Shown piece after piece: positions 54,013 through 64,000 of a stretch of 64,000 nucleotides of DNA (the first letter of the stretch is position 1; every line of letters starts with the position of its first letter). A program made the translations under genes and the position numbers. The stretch comes from Rhabdophis nuchalis. Its lineage: Eukaryota > Chordata > Lepidosauria > Squamata > Natricidae. The notes under the pieces were generated by a model. It was not told where the DNA came from. It saw only the letters and a list, made by a program, of their open reading frames with translations, and made no database searches. The stretch lies in NCBI GenBank assembly GCA_039707465.1, contig CM077643.1, forward strand, positions 247,594,919 to 247,658,918, given 5' to 3'.

Positions 54013-55742
54013 ATAATCTTAATATAGGTATCACAATCTGGCAAAATTCATAATAAGTACAGGATATAAGCTTGTCTTCCTGATTACCTGACAGCATCAG
54101 GTTCAGAAAATAAAATTTATAAAATGTGGCATGCTATATGAAAGCTTGGCCTACACATCTCTGTCTCTAAATTATTGGGAGAGAAACAAAGGTAGTGGAA
54201 AAGTGGAAGAAAAAATATTCTTGGTTTTAGAGTATTCTGTAAGCAAGTGAAGAATCCACAGCCTTTAGCTCTCCACTCTTAATTGTTAGCCATGCTTTGT
54301 TCATCCATCCAATAATATTTGCTAAAGATTAGCTGGGAACATTTTCTAAAGGAGAATATTGTATCCACGCATCCTGAATTTTAGTGTCCTCTTTATTTTG
54401 TTAGATTTAGCAAATACTTCTAATCAACAAAAGGGAAACACCCTCCATTCTTCACAGACCTCTAGTTGCTAAATAGCTCTAAACCCTTGAAATGTGTATT
54501 TTAAAGAGGAAATGTAGCACGATAAATTGTTGCTTCTATAAAATCAAGATGAGTGTTTTTGCTTTCAATTTAGCACAACATTAGAAAAGAGATAGCTTGC
54601 CTTTTGTAACAATCTGGGAGACTAAGATGGGAGACTGTATTGTAGTAGATAAAATTGATGGCAGTATATATCCACGTAGAAGTTTAACCAAATTGAAGCA
54701 AGAATGAGTCCCTTACAGTATATACAATATATCATACAGCAAGACAAATTTAAATATCTGGCGTGTGCTTTTTAGGACTTGGATAGAAATTAACAACTGT
54801 AATGGTAGATGCAAAATTTAAATATTTAAATTCTGACTAATAATTGAATGAAATGGAAGGGAAAAGGAAAATGTATCACTAAAAGCAATTTTTCTTTGCT
54901 TACGCTACGCTTTTTAAAGTATAGTAATGTTGGTTTTACCTTGCTTTTATTTTCTTTGCATTTTAATATTTTAACAACAAAACATGGATTATCAAGATAA
55001 ATGGGAAGCTCTTTTTAAATGGTGTATTTTTAAAAAAATATATATCAGAAGTACATTTATGAAAGTATTGTTTATTACAGTCATACATCAACATCAACAT
55101 AAAAAATTCCAGTAGAAAAGCAATTCCTAAACAGATTGAAGTACACATGCTAATTCTGGGATGCACCAAACCATAAATGTGCTTATGAAATGTGTAATGC
55201 AATGTGTGGATGACCTTTGGGAATGAGGGGTAGAGAGGCTGCCTAGGAAATAATCATCCCGCCTCTCTTGTCTCGTCGTTTCCTAAGCAGCATTTCTTCT
55301 TCTCCTTCGCCAAGGTCATCCACGCATTCCAATACATGAAGTGAGACATGGTAATCAGTCGCATCAGAGTACCCTTCCCATATATTCTAGAGCAGTTTGG
55401 GGCTCCCTCCTCCCCCCAACTTAGGTGCATTTTAAACCCCAGAATGTACATACTTTGATGTAAGTTAGGGACGCATATTTGGAATAAATATCCAAAATAC
55501 ATTTATTTATGAATATATAATGACATTGATATTTTGTGCAGATGTTTAAATAAATCACAGCTGAAAATTAATTATGGATTGGGCAGCATCCTGAGGTAAA
55601 ATATGCTGCCCCTGCTGCAGCAGTTATCCTGTTTCTAGGATATCTCTTATCCTGCCGCTATTATTAGCAAGTCTTTTTCTCTGTATTAGTGGGATTTAAT
55701 TGACTTGAGGGACTCAAGTTTTGCCCACCAAATTACATATGC
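54013..55742. other. No gene; A/T-rich unique-looking DNA
   Basis: No exon, repeat ends or RNA gene was recognised. Confidence 0.4.
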
Positions 55743-56051
55743 CAGGGGTGTCAAACTCAAGGCCTGTGGCTGAATCCGGCCCATCGGGTGTTTAGATCTG
55801 GCCCTCAGGGCTGCTGTGGAAACAGCGAAGGACTGGCCCGTGGTGCATCTGCCAGCAAAAATGGAGCTCAGAGGACTGTGAAAGGCCCTCCTGAGCTCTG
55901 TTTTCACTGACAAAGCACTCGGGCCACCACAGGGGCCCCTGACATGAATGACATTGAGCTGGCCACCCCTACGCTGGCCACGTCCACCTATCCCCCGAGG
56001 TCAAACACAACCCTGATGCAGTCCTCAATGAAATCGAGTTTGACACCCCGG
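55743..56051. mobile_element. 309-bp hAT MITE (CAGGGGTGTCAAAC family)
   Basis: CAGGGGTGTCAAACTCAAGG and GAGTTTGACACCCCGG are inverted repeats. Flanks ACATATGC and TCATATGC match at 7 of 8. The longest member of its family in the window. Confidence 0.85.
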
Positions 56052-56656
56052 TCATATGCCATATTTATCTGTGTGTAATAACAGTGGCTTTTTTAGCCAC
56101 CTCCTCTTTGTGTCCATGTAGTCCTCTTATCTGTTTGATATTTCAAAACATGTTGCAGAAATTAATCATATGCTATGATATTTTCTTTGGCAGCAGCCCA
56201 CGTTCTCCATCGTTTGATTCTCAGCCCTTGTTTGCTTGTCATTCATGGTCGGTCAAAGTCCTAGAATGTTTTCAAAACACACTCCCAACTTTGCCCACCC
56301 ACACACCTATCTCCTTTCTCGGCTCTCCTTTCTTTCTCATGGTTTAAGAGGACCATATGTTTTGCCTAGAAAATAAAACCTTCTATTACCATACATGCAT
56401 AAGCCTGTGCTTCTCGCATATGTTCATGTCATGATAGTTTACAAAGAAAAAAATGCAGATGATGATGATTTTTTTAATAACAGGTGCTTGTGAGTAGGCA
56501 GCGGCTGAAGCCAAATTATGTATCATCCTCGGAAGTGCTGTCATGCTTTTTTATAAAGTTATATTATGGCAGTATAACAAACAGAAATGATTTGTCTCCA
56601 AGTATGAAAAGGAACTGATGAGGGTCTTTGTGAAGATGTCTATTCTGATGTTTAAT
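56052..56656. other. No gene recognised
   Basis: Unremarkable sequence. Confidence 0.4.
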
Positions 56657-56949
56657 CAGTGGTGAGATTCAACTTTTTTTACTACCGGTTCGTGGGCGTG
56701 TCTTGGTGGGTGTGGCATGTCTTGGTGGGCATGACAAGGGAAGGATACTGTAAAATCTCCATTTCCTTCCACTCCAGGGGAAGGTTACTACAAAATCCCA
56801 ATTTTCTCCCAATCAGCTGGGACTCAAAAGGCAGAGAATAGGTGGCAGCGGGGTCAGTCAAAGGTGGTATTTACAGGTTCTCAGAACTGCTCAAAATTTC
56901 TGCTACTGGTTCTCCAGAACTGGTCAGAACCTGCTGAATACCACCTCTG
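56657..56949. mobile_element. 293-bp hAT MITE with perfect 8-bp TSD
   Basis: Termini CAGTGGTGAGATTCAACTTT and GCTGAATACCACCTCTG. TGTTTAAT flanks both sides exactly (56649-56656, 56950-56957). The most complete member of the family also seen at 7.35, 11.28, 32.68, 39.35 and 48.02 kb; two tandem 'aaaatctccattt' blocks lie inside. Confidence 0.92.
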
Positions 56950-57669
56950 TGTTTAATGTACATATTTTTCCAATTTCCCTAATCACAAAATTATACGGTT
57001 GGAAGAAATCATTCAGTCCAACTTCTGTTCAGGATAGGACTTCAAAAGGGCTGGCAGTCTCAGGTTAGCTGGAACACTTCCCCTTCATCTCACTTCCCTG
57101 GGCTCCTTCAGGGTGATCAACTAGAGAGCTCCAGGGTTTTGGAAATTGTGACCTACATTTCCTAAGAGGACAAAAGGCAACAGTTACGTATTAGGAGTAG
57201 GAGTGGTGAGGCCACCTGTTTTTGCTTTTACCTATCCTTCCACTTTATTCAAGTGTCTCCAGGGTGCTCTGTATTTACTAATCTCTTAACTGGATTAATA
57301 CAGAGCTGACTGACAGAGTCCTAGGCCAGTGGGCTTCAACTGTCTTAAGCGAGATCATACCAACTTCATTGGTATGACTGTTTTTCACACTTAGGATTGT
57401 TGCAGCATCCCCATGGTCACAAGAGGCCAGGCGAGGCGAAGTGCCCCTCAATGTGAGTGATGTCAACTTGGCTAAGCTCACCCAGTCACATGACCAGCCA
57501 GCCAGGCCGATCTAGCTAGTCATTAGCACAGAGAACCGGTTGTTAATTATTATTTGAATTCCACCACTGCAGGACATGTTGTAAGAAGAAGCGGAAAATA
57601 CAACACCACTGGTTGCCCTCTGTAGTTTACAGCTCAAGCCACTTTAATGCATTATTAATAAGCTACAAC
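56950..57669. other. No gene; hAT scrap
   Basis: A right end of the 56.66-kb family (GAACCGGTTGTTAATTATTA ... CCACCACTG) is visible near 57533-57571. Nothing else is definable. Confidence 0.4.
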
Positions 57670-57837
57670 CAGTAGTGTGCTGGTAAATGTTTCACAGCTG
57701 GTTCTGCTGGCTCCATTGGCACTGCCACACCACTAGATGTCGGAGCTTACTTCTACTGACAACCGGCTCACAAAATTTCCAAACATTTAACAATTAGCTT
57801 TTGCAAGCCAGTAAAAGCCAGCTTCAGCACACCTTTA
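57670..57837. mobile_element. 168-bp hAT-like MITE
   Basis: Ends CAGTAGTGTGCTGGTAAATG and CCAGCTTCAGCACACCTTTA are inverted repeats. Flanks GCTACAAC and GCTATAAC match at 7 of 8. Confidence 0.75.
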
Positions 57838-58011
57838 GCTATAACCCATATTTGGCAATGACATTGCATTTTCTCACACTCTTGAGTGGCAGGCCTACAG
57901 CGTATTTACATGCAGACCCATTTGAAGTTTATTCTCACAAATTTTGCTAGCACAGTTGAGCAAGAGATGGCAGAACATAGGTGCATCAAAGTAATCTCCA
58001 GAAGTCTCAAA

Positions 58012-58954
58012 CTCAAACTCAAGCTCAACCCGTCCAAGACTGAGTGGCTGTGGTTTCTGGCACCCCGGTTCAGCCAGATTACTCCAACTCTGGCCATTGG
58101 GGGTGAAACACCGGCCTCCGTGGAGAGGGCACGCAATTTGGGTGTCCTCCTGGATTCCCGGCTGTCCATGGAAGATCATGTGGCGGCCATGGCCAGGGGG
58201 GCGTTTCATCAGGTACGCCTGATGCGCCAATTGCGCCCCTTACTGGACCGGGCTGCCCTTCGCACAGTCACTCAGGCCCTCGTGACATCCCGACTCGACT
58301 ACTGCAATGCTCTCTACATGGGGCTTCCCTTGAGGTGCACTCGAAAGCTACAGTTAGTGCAGAATGCAGCCGCGCAGGTGATTATGGGAGCATCTAGATG
58401 CTCCCATATAACACCGATCCTGCGCGAGCTGCACTGGCTTCCTGTGGTCTTTCGGGTGCGCTTCAAGGTTTTGACGACCAACTTCAAAGCGCTCCATGGA
58501 TCGGGACCTAGTTACATGCGAGACCGTCTCCTGCCCCATACATCCCTCAGACCAATACGCTCCCACAGAGAGGGCCTTCTCAGGGTGCCGTCGGCCGGAC
58601 AATGCCGACTGGCGACACCCAGGGGAAGGGCCTTCTCTGTGGTGGGCCCTGCCCTGTGGAACGACCTACCCCCTGAACTACGTACCATCACCGACCTCCG
58701 CCTCTTCCGCCAGTGTTTAAAAACACACCTGTTTTTTCAAGCCGGCCTAACATAGCCTCCGCTGTGACTAGTATTAGATAGTTTTAAAATGGGGGGTTTT
58801 AATTGGTTTTAGCGCAGGTTTTTGTTATTTAATAGGTTTTTAAATTTGTGTATTTTATATTATTTTTGTATGTTATTTTAAATTCCTGTGCGTCGCCCTG
58901 GGTCCTTTTGGAGAAGGGCGGGATACAAATTGAATAAAATCAAAAATCAAAATC
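58012..58954 (+). mobile_element. L2 LINE 3' third, subfamily B, open frame
   Basis: The in-frame reading to 58755 encodes about 245 L2 residues: LNPSKTEWLWF, NLGVLLDSRLSMEDHV, LVTSRLDYCNALYMGLPLRC, LHWLPVVFRVRF and the WNDLPPELRT tail, ending FFQAGLT. No stop interrupts it, but the endonuclease and YADD are missing because of 5' truncation. The 3' UTR ends in GTCGCCCTGGGTCC...AAGGGCGGGATACAAATTG. Possible flanking repeats are AAGTCTCA and AAGTCTGA (58002, 58955). Confidence 0.9.
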
Positions 58955-59215
58955 AAGTCTGAACAAAGACAATAGATATTTAACCTATTAGTGCAAGTTC
59001 TTTTAACAGGTAAACTAGTTATAATCTGTCTCTCATGCATAACTCCTTGTCTTCCTCTCCTTGCTGGTCACATTTCAGTTTAAATTCTACATCAGGCTGA
59101 TTGCTCCATTGCATGAAGTGAGCTGTTGTTCATGGGAACTTACGCTTTTCATTAAAATTTGTTAATCTGAAAAGGTACTATCCAGAGGTGGAATTCAGCT
59201 GGTTCTCTCTCTCCA

Positions 59216-59638
59216 GTGGTAGCTACAGGATGCTCCCCTAGGCCGATACACTCCCACAGAGAGGGCCTTCTCAGGGTGCCGTCAGCCGGACAATGCCGTC
59301 TGGCGACACCCAGGGGAAGGGCCTTCTCTGTGGCAGGCCCAGCCCTTTGGAACGACCTTCCCCCTGAACTTCACACCATCTCCGACCTCCGCCTCTTCCG
59401 CCAGTGTCTAAAGACACATTTTTTTCATCTAGCCGGCCTAGCGTAACCTCTGCACTTGACTATTTTAGACAGTTTTTCGGGATTTTAATTTGGTTTTAGC
59501 ACAGGATGGTTATTAAATAAGTTTTTTAAATTTTTTATTGATTTTGTATGTATTTTAAAATTCCTGTGCGCCGCCCTGGGTCCGTTTGGAGAAGGGCGGA
59601 GTATAAATTTAATAAAATAAAAAAATAAAATAAATAAA
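59216..59638 (+). mobile_element. L2 LINE 3' fragment, subfamily B
   Basis: Encodes the last ~70 residues (SHREGLLRVPSAGQCRLATP..., WNDLPPELHTISDLRLFRQ) plus the 3' UTR and an A/T tail. It is only ~260 bases from the previous L2 and joined to a piece of hAT-like sequence at 59184-59230. Confidence 0.85.
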
Positions 59639-59959
59639 GCTCTTACACATTCATTCAAAATCCTCTACTGCTAATATCCACTTAAAACATTATTTTTAAT
59701 TGACTCTTATGTACTCTTTCTTATATAAATATTTTAAAAGTTCTGACAATTATATATATAACTGTTTCCACGACACCTTGTTAGGCCCCAATTAAGGGAG
59801 GAAGCATACTGTTTCCTTTTCTGCCTTTCGGCTTATCACCAGAGACTATCTAGACAGAAAGCCATTAATTCCGTTGTGTAATTTTTTTTTAATATGTGTG
59901 TTACGTTTTTGAGCATATATATATATATTTGAGCATATATATATATATATTCGCAAAAA
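59639..59959. other. No gene; includes (TA)n
   Basis: A/T-rich; duplicated 'tttgagcatatatatatat' blocks at 59909-59951. Confidence 0.45.
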
Positions 59960-59964
59960 AGCAA

Positions 59965-60056
59965 AGGCCCAGGCCTGATGATGATGGGGGTGATCCCATC
60001 GAAACGTTGCAAAAACACCTTTAATTTTACACGGGAAAAGACCCGAATAAACCAAA
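59965..60056 (+). repeat. Hammerhead-like repeat unit (Penelope-like, tentative)
   Basis: CTGATGA (59975-59981), GATGGG (59983-59988), a 6-base loop, CCCATC (59995-60000), GAAACGTTGC (60001-60010). Then 'ttttacacgggaaaagacccg'. The core boxes equal those at 60.33 kb but the stem sequence differs and stays fully paired. Confidence 0.6.
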
Positions 60057-60175
<119 letters not shown>

Positions 60176-60203
60176 TGTTTTCGTAGATTTTCACGGGTGT
60201 AGG

Positions 60204-60525
<322 letters not shown>

Positions 60526-61117
60526 TAAATGCTTATTTATTTATCAACTCAAAAACCTCACACACACACACATTTCATTATTTTTGTATGAAATGCTCCA
60601 AGCTCTTGAAGAGATTGAAGACATCCCATTTCTATGGCGATACATTAATCTTCCTTAATAGAAAAAAATACAGCACAATTATATTTTACTACAAATCTCT
60701 CTCTGATCCTGGATTTCAGCTAGCACTATATAAATGTCTTCCTGGGTTAGAGCTTTATTGAATGCCAATGGTCATATTTGTAGTACATTTATATATAACA
60801 TTCATTCTAGGTGTTTGAAAAAAGTACTTTCAAAATATTCAGTTACCAGAAAAATTAAATCTCTGAGGTTTTTTTTTTATATTAGGTTTGTGTAACAGGC
60901 AGCATTTAAACTACACTAGGAATGGCCCCACAATTTTATAATTACCTGCTATTGTTTTCATTACTATGATATGCTTAAAACCACTGAAGAAAGATTTTCA
61001 GGATGCTTTGAGGTGAATTTTTCCAATGGCAAAAACTCTTGGCCTTGTTCTTGTATAGGGAAGAGAGAAGGGCCTTGAAGAACAGGAGGAAGAGCTTCTG
61101 CGAAGACAACAGTCGGA
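60526..61117. other. No gene recognised
   Basis: Short (CA)n near 60560; otherwise nothing. Confidence 0.4.
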
Positions 61118-61355
61118 TGGCAATAGCAATAGAACTTAGACTTATGTCCCACTTCACAGTGCTTCACAGCCATCTCTAAGCAGTTTACAGAGTCAGACTG
61201 TTGTCCCCAACAATCTGGCTCCTCAATTTACCCATCTCAGAAGGATGGAAGATTGAGTCAATCTTGAGCTGGTGAGGATTGAACTCCTGGCAGTGAGCTG
61301 AATTAGCCTGTAATACTACTTTCTAACCACTGTGCCACCCCTGCTTCAGATAAAA
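61118..61355 (-). mobile_element. tRNA-derived SINE, third type
   Basis: On the minus strand: A-box-like GTGGCACAGTGGTTAGAAAG, B-box-like GGAGTTCAATCCTCACC, 'cttccatccttctgagatggg', 'gactctgtaaactgctt', and a (CTATTG)n tail (plus-strand 'caatagcaatag'). Distinct from the Sauria-type and 610-type SINEs. Confidence 0.7.
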
Positions 61356-62252
61356 GTGAGTCTGAGCCAGGGCCAGAAAAGTAATGTGAGTAAACATCTC
61401 AGACCATCCCTTCCCCAGTTCACACAAAGATAAAGGGAGGGAGAGAAGAAGCACATTCAGACTTGCAAGGTTCTGTTACTATAGCTTTACAGTAAAAATG
61501 AACTCCTTGTCAAGACCAAAGGACTATGCAGCTATTTTGTTCTACTTTTTAAATTAGTAGATGGCTGTTTTGAAAGTTTCTTCCCACAGGTACCAATCTC
61601 ATTGTTTTGAAGTTGCTAAGGAAACCAGTGCAAAAGGAACCAAAAGATGGATGGAAAGGGGCAAGGATTACTTTAGTTCGCCCTGTTGTCGCCCTGTGTT
61701 TGGAAGAATCACTGACTAATTCATCCATAATTCTCTGTTTGGAGGAAGATGAAGGCAAGAAAAACAGTGGTTTAAAAATTTTTTAATTTACTATTATTAG
61801 CTAAAGACAAAAAAAAATACAAAAAATACACCAAATTATAAAAAGAGAAAAAACTTTTTAAAAAGGAAGCAAAATACAAAATACATATTTGCGGACATAC
61901 ATATATTAATACATTGAAACCATGATTCATTACAATCATCCATGTGCTAGCTGTATTAATTAATGTTGCAAACTGCTAAATAGATGGACTGATATATTTG
62001 CGTTCCAATGCTGAACAATGTCATTGGATTTTGTGTTCATTTTGCCTGCCCAAAGTCAATTTGGGCCGACAAAGATAAATCTCAAGCAGAGTTAATATAT
62101 GTAATCGGTTCTTACCAAAATGGAACAAGATGGAATGTTTAAATAAAGCGATAGTTTCACTGCATCTCCAGCAACATAAATGCAATATTATTTCTTGTAG
62201 AAAAGAAAGCAAGCTAAAAATCTATTGGTTTTTTTAAAAATCTCTCTTCTTT
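61356..62252. other. No coding signal; distal flank of the SLC7 gene
   Basis: A-rich sequence near 61780-61880. It lies downstream of the SLC7 stop codon and may be distal 3' UTR or intergenic DNA. Confidence 0.4.
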
Positions 62253-62258
62253 TTTATT
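62253..62258 (-). terminator. Candidate polyadenylation signal of the SLC7 gene
   Basis: AATAAA on the minus strand, about 315 bases after the stop codon at 62571. Confidence 0.4.
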
Positions 62259-62570
62259 GGTTAAAGTAAGATATTGAAACCACAAAAGCAAAAGGAAAAA
62301 AATGTGTATGTATAAAAAAAAATGAGAAAGAGAAATTTAAAAAACAAAACAGACAATAAATATAAAAAGGGCATTCTGGTAGCTTCCTCTCTTTCTCCCC
62401 CCCCCCCCCCGCCACCCCAATTACTACCTAGATAGGGGTAGGAACAATTGTGATCCAGTTTCAAAATGTTTCTGAAATATGATCAGGAAAAGCTGTACCC
62501 TCATCTCTGTACAGATCAGAACTGTACGGATAATTAGAACATTTGCCAAAGCGATTTTATGAATATTAAT

Positions 62571-62804
62571 TCACTTCGTGTCCTTTTCAGTTGCTGCAAC
62601 TTCCATTAACAGCTGCATATAAATAGTTAATTTCCGTAGGCATGCAGGGCAATACTTGTAATGAACCAAGGGGAAGTAAAATAGGATACCACTGAGGATG
62701 AAGAGTATAACATAGAAGAACTCAACCTGTGGCTGGTCAATGATGGGTGTCAGTACCAGGTAGATCGATATCATCAGAAAAATGATTGGTATGATGATTG
62801 GTAC
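62571..62804 (-). CDS. SLC7A15: Last coding exon of an SLC7 light-chain transporter, SLC7A15 (Arpat)-like
   Basis: The 77 codons begin VPIIIPIIFLMISIYLVLTP and end VAATEKDTK. They contain two hydrophobic helices (about residues 1-20 and 29-47: FFYVILFILSGILFYFPLV) and a short cytoplasmic tail with IYMQLLMEV. This is the C-terminus of a LAT-family amino-acid exchanger and looks most like SLC7A9 (b0,+AT), in which VPxxIPV, LFILSGxLFYF and HYK occupy the same places. The acceptor is clear (pyrimidine-rich TATCTTCTTATTGCAG just before GTACCAATC), in phase 0. SLC7A9 is not linked to RHOB in mammals; SLC7A15 (aromatic-preferring Arpat) is near Rhob in mouse as I recall, on the same strand, so I favour SLC7A15. 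Such proteins pair with SLC3 heavy chains at the plasma membrane. Upstream exons are beyond 64000. No damage is visible in this exon. Confidence 0.75.
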   Translation of the reverse strand, partial: VPIIIPIIFLMISIYLVLTPIIDQPQVEFFYVILFILSGILFYFPLVHYKYCPACLRKLTIYMQLLMEVAATEKDTK

Positions 62805-64000
62805 CTGCAATAAGAAGATACATGTTTATGGTTGCTGTATAATTTGTTTGGGCAAGTTTTCCAGGAAGACAATGGTGGCATCTGACAAAGATGCCACCAT
62901 TGGCATCTTGTACTCAGGGAGAAAAGCAGCACAGCTTCATTGTTCACAGTAGATGAAATAAGAAGTACCTCGTGTCAAAAGTCATATTAGCCAGATAGCT
63001 CATCAACCAACTAGCCATGATTGTTTGAAGGATGCTCCTTAAATTTTCCAGGTGTCCTCCAATAATCGGCCTACATGGCATAGCCACTGAACAAACTCAG
63101 TTTCCGTTGAACTAAGGTTGGATGTTTTGCCCCCACCACTCTTATTCCTCTCTTTTAAATTTTCTGGCACTCCTGTGAACTTTGGGATGTCCCCAAGCCT
63201 GCTAATGATATGCATGATACTATTTCAGCTACATGATATTCGACAATGGAGATAGAAATAGAAAAAGCACAACCACGCAGTTTGAGTGAAGTAAAGTTCA
63301 CTAAAGTTTTAAACCAAGGGGCTTAAAAAAAAACCCACAACACTCCAGTCTCCTCCTCAAGCTTCAAGAACAGGTAGAAATAATTAAAAATAAGTCAAAA
63401 AATAAAGTCAAAAAGTCATAAGACGGAGCATTGATTTTTGCCAAGAGTAACAGCTAAAAGAAGGCAGAAAGGTTCTTCTACTAATGGTTTTCCCTAGAAG
63501 GTGAAAGTACAGTTTTTCAAATAGTACTGACTGTAAATCCTATAGTTTTCTGCCAGTGACTGAAGCTGAGAATAATTGGATGGCACCAGCTTGTCTGTTA
63601 TAAGTTGCCATCTTTATACTCCCAGTTGTTATTTACCGGTATGTAGTTTGGTATACTTTATTACAAAGCTAACATTTCTTACATTTCAATTTCTTGTATT
63701 TTATAGGATGTCTGGATTTATGAAGTATAGAACAGCATGTATTCCCTGTTTTATTTTTCAATGTTCCTACAGATAAGTGAATTGGGGTGGGGGAATAACT
63801 GTTAGATAGGCATTTTAAACAATTTTTTTCTGAGATATATGGGGATGCTAAAATGGACAAAAATAACAAGCATCACATTGTCTGGAATTTATCTTATAGG
63901 CTGATGATATCCCTCGGTCATTAAAAACTGCCCTCCTAATATCCAAATTAGTCCAGCTAGAGCAGTGTTTTGATGATATGAAACAGGAAGTGCCTTCAGA
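62805..64000 (-). other. Intron of the SLC7 gene (to the window edge)
   Basis: It follows the splice acceptor at 62805-62806 (AG on the coding strand). No second exon with an SLC7-like translation was seen up to the right edge, so the penultimate intron is at least 1.2 kb. Confidence 0.6.

Noticed and set aside
62571..62804. SLC7A9 as the gene name
   Set aside because: Sequence similarity allows it, but linkage to RHOB fits SLC7A15 better; left as the main alternative.

Overview
This window is AT-rich vertebrate nuclear DNA dominated by transposable elements. It probably comes from a squamate reptile, most likely a snake. The evidence is a diverse set of L2 and CR1 LINEs, a tRNA-headed SINE ending in the '...GGGGAAACCTTTACCTTT' (Sauria/BovB type) 3' end, several short hAT elements with perfect 8-bp target-site duplications (TSDs), a SPIN-family hAT copy, and a CR1 3' end that runs into a (TATCC)n array. 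There are no prokaryotic features, operons or CRISPR arrays.

Only two host genes are supported, both on the minus strand. The first is RHOB (CDS 31008-31598): a single-exon 196-residue Rho GTPase inside a CpG-rich island. Its compact promoter near 32.06-32.13 kb has a TATA-like box, an inverted CCAAT box and a CRE-like octamer. Its 3' UTR extends to at least about 29.94 kb and carries an 8-mer miR-19 seed match. The second is the last coding exon (62571-62804) of an SLC7 light-chain amino-acid transporter. It resembles the C-terminus of SLC7A9, but the proximity to RHOB points to SLC7A15 (Arpat). The rest of that gene lies beyond the right edge.

Layout: 1-20.7 kb is a repeat graveyard (LTR end, SINEs, 3' fragments of L2 and CR1, hAT elements, and two families of longer terminal-inverted-repeat elements). 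At 20.71-25.26 kb is a 4.55-kb, apparently full-length L2 LINE with an uninterrupted 1,093-codon endonuclease/reverse transcriptase ORF, inserted in a SINE with a 5-bp TSD. From 26 to 32.1 kb is the repeat-poor RHOB domain. At 34.8-37.9 kb is a 3-kb terminal-inverted-repeat element inserted in a (CATA)n array, containing three nested GC-rich palindromes, the largest about 1 kb. From 38 to 60.5 kb are more LTR, hAT, CR1, L2 and LINE insertions, several of them nested. The 59.9-60.5 kb stretch is microsatellite and palindrome DNA. From 61 to 64 kb is the 3' end of the SLC7 gene.

The most unusual signals are: (1) a recurrent CTGATGA-stem-GAAAC motif, seen in six places with different but complementary stem sequences, which matches a hammerhead-ribozyme core of the kind linked to Penelope-like elements; (2) the 3-kb palindrome-bearing element; (3) the intact L2; and (4) the SPIN element. 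I see no evidence for a novel multi-gene system.
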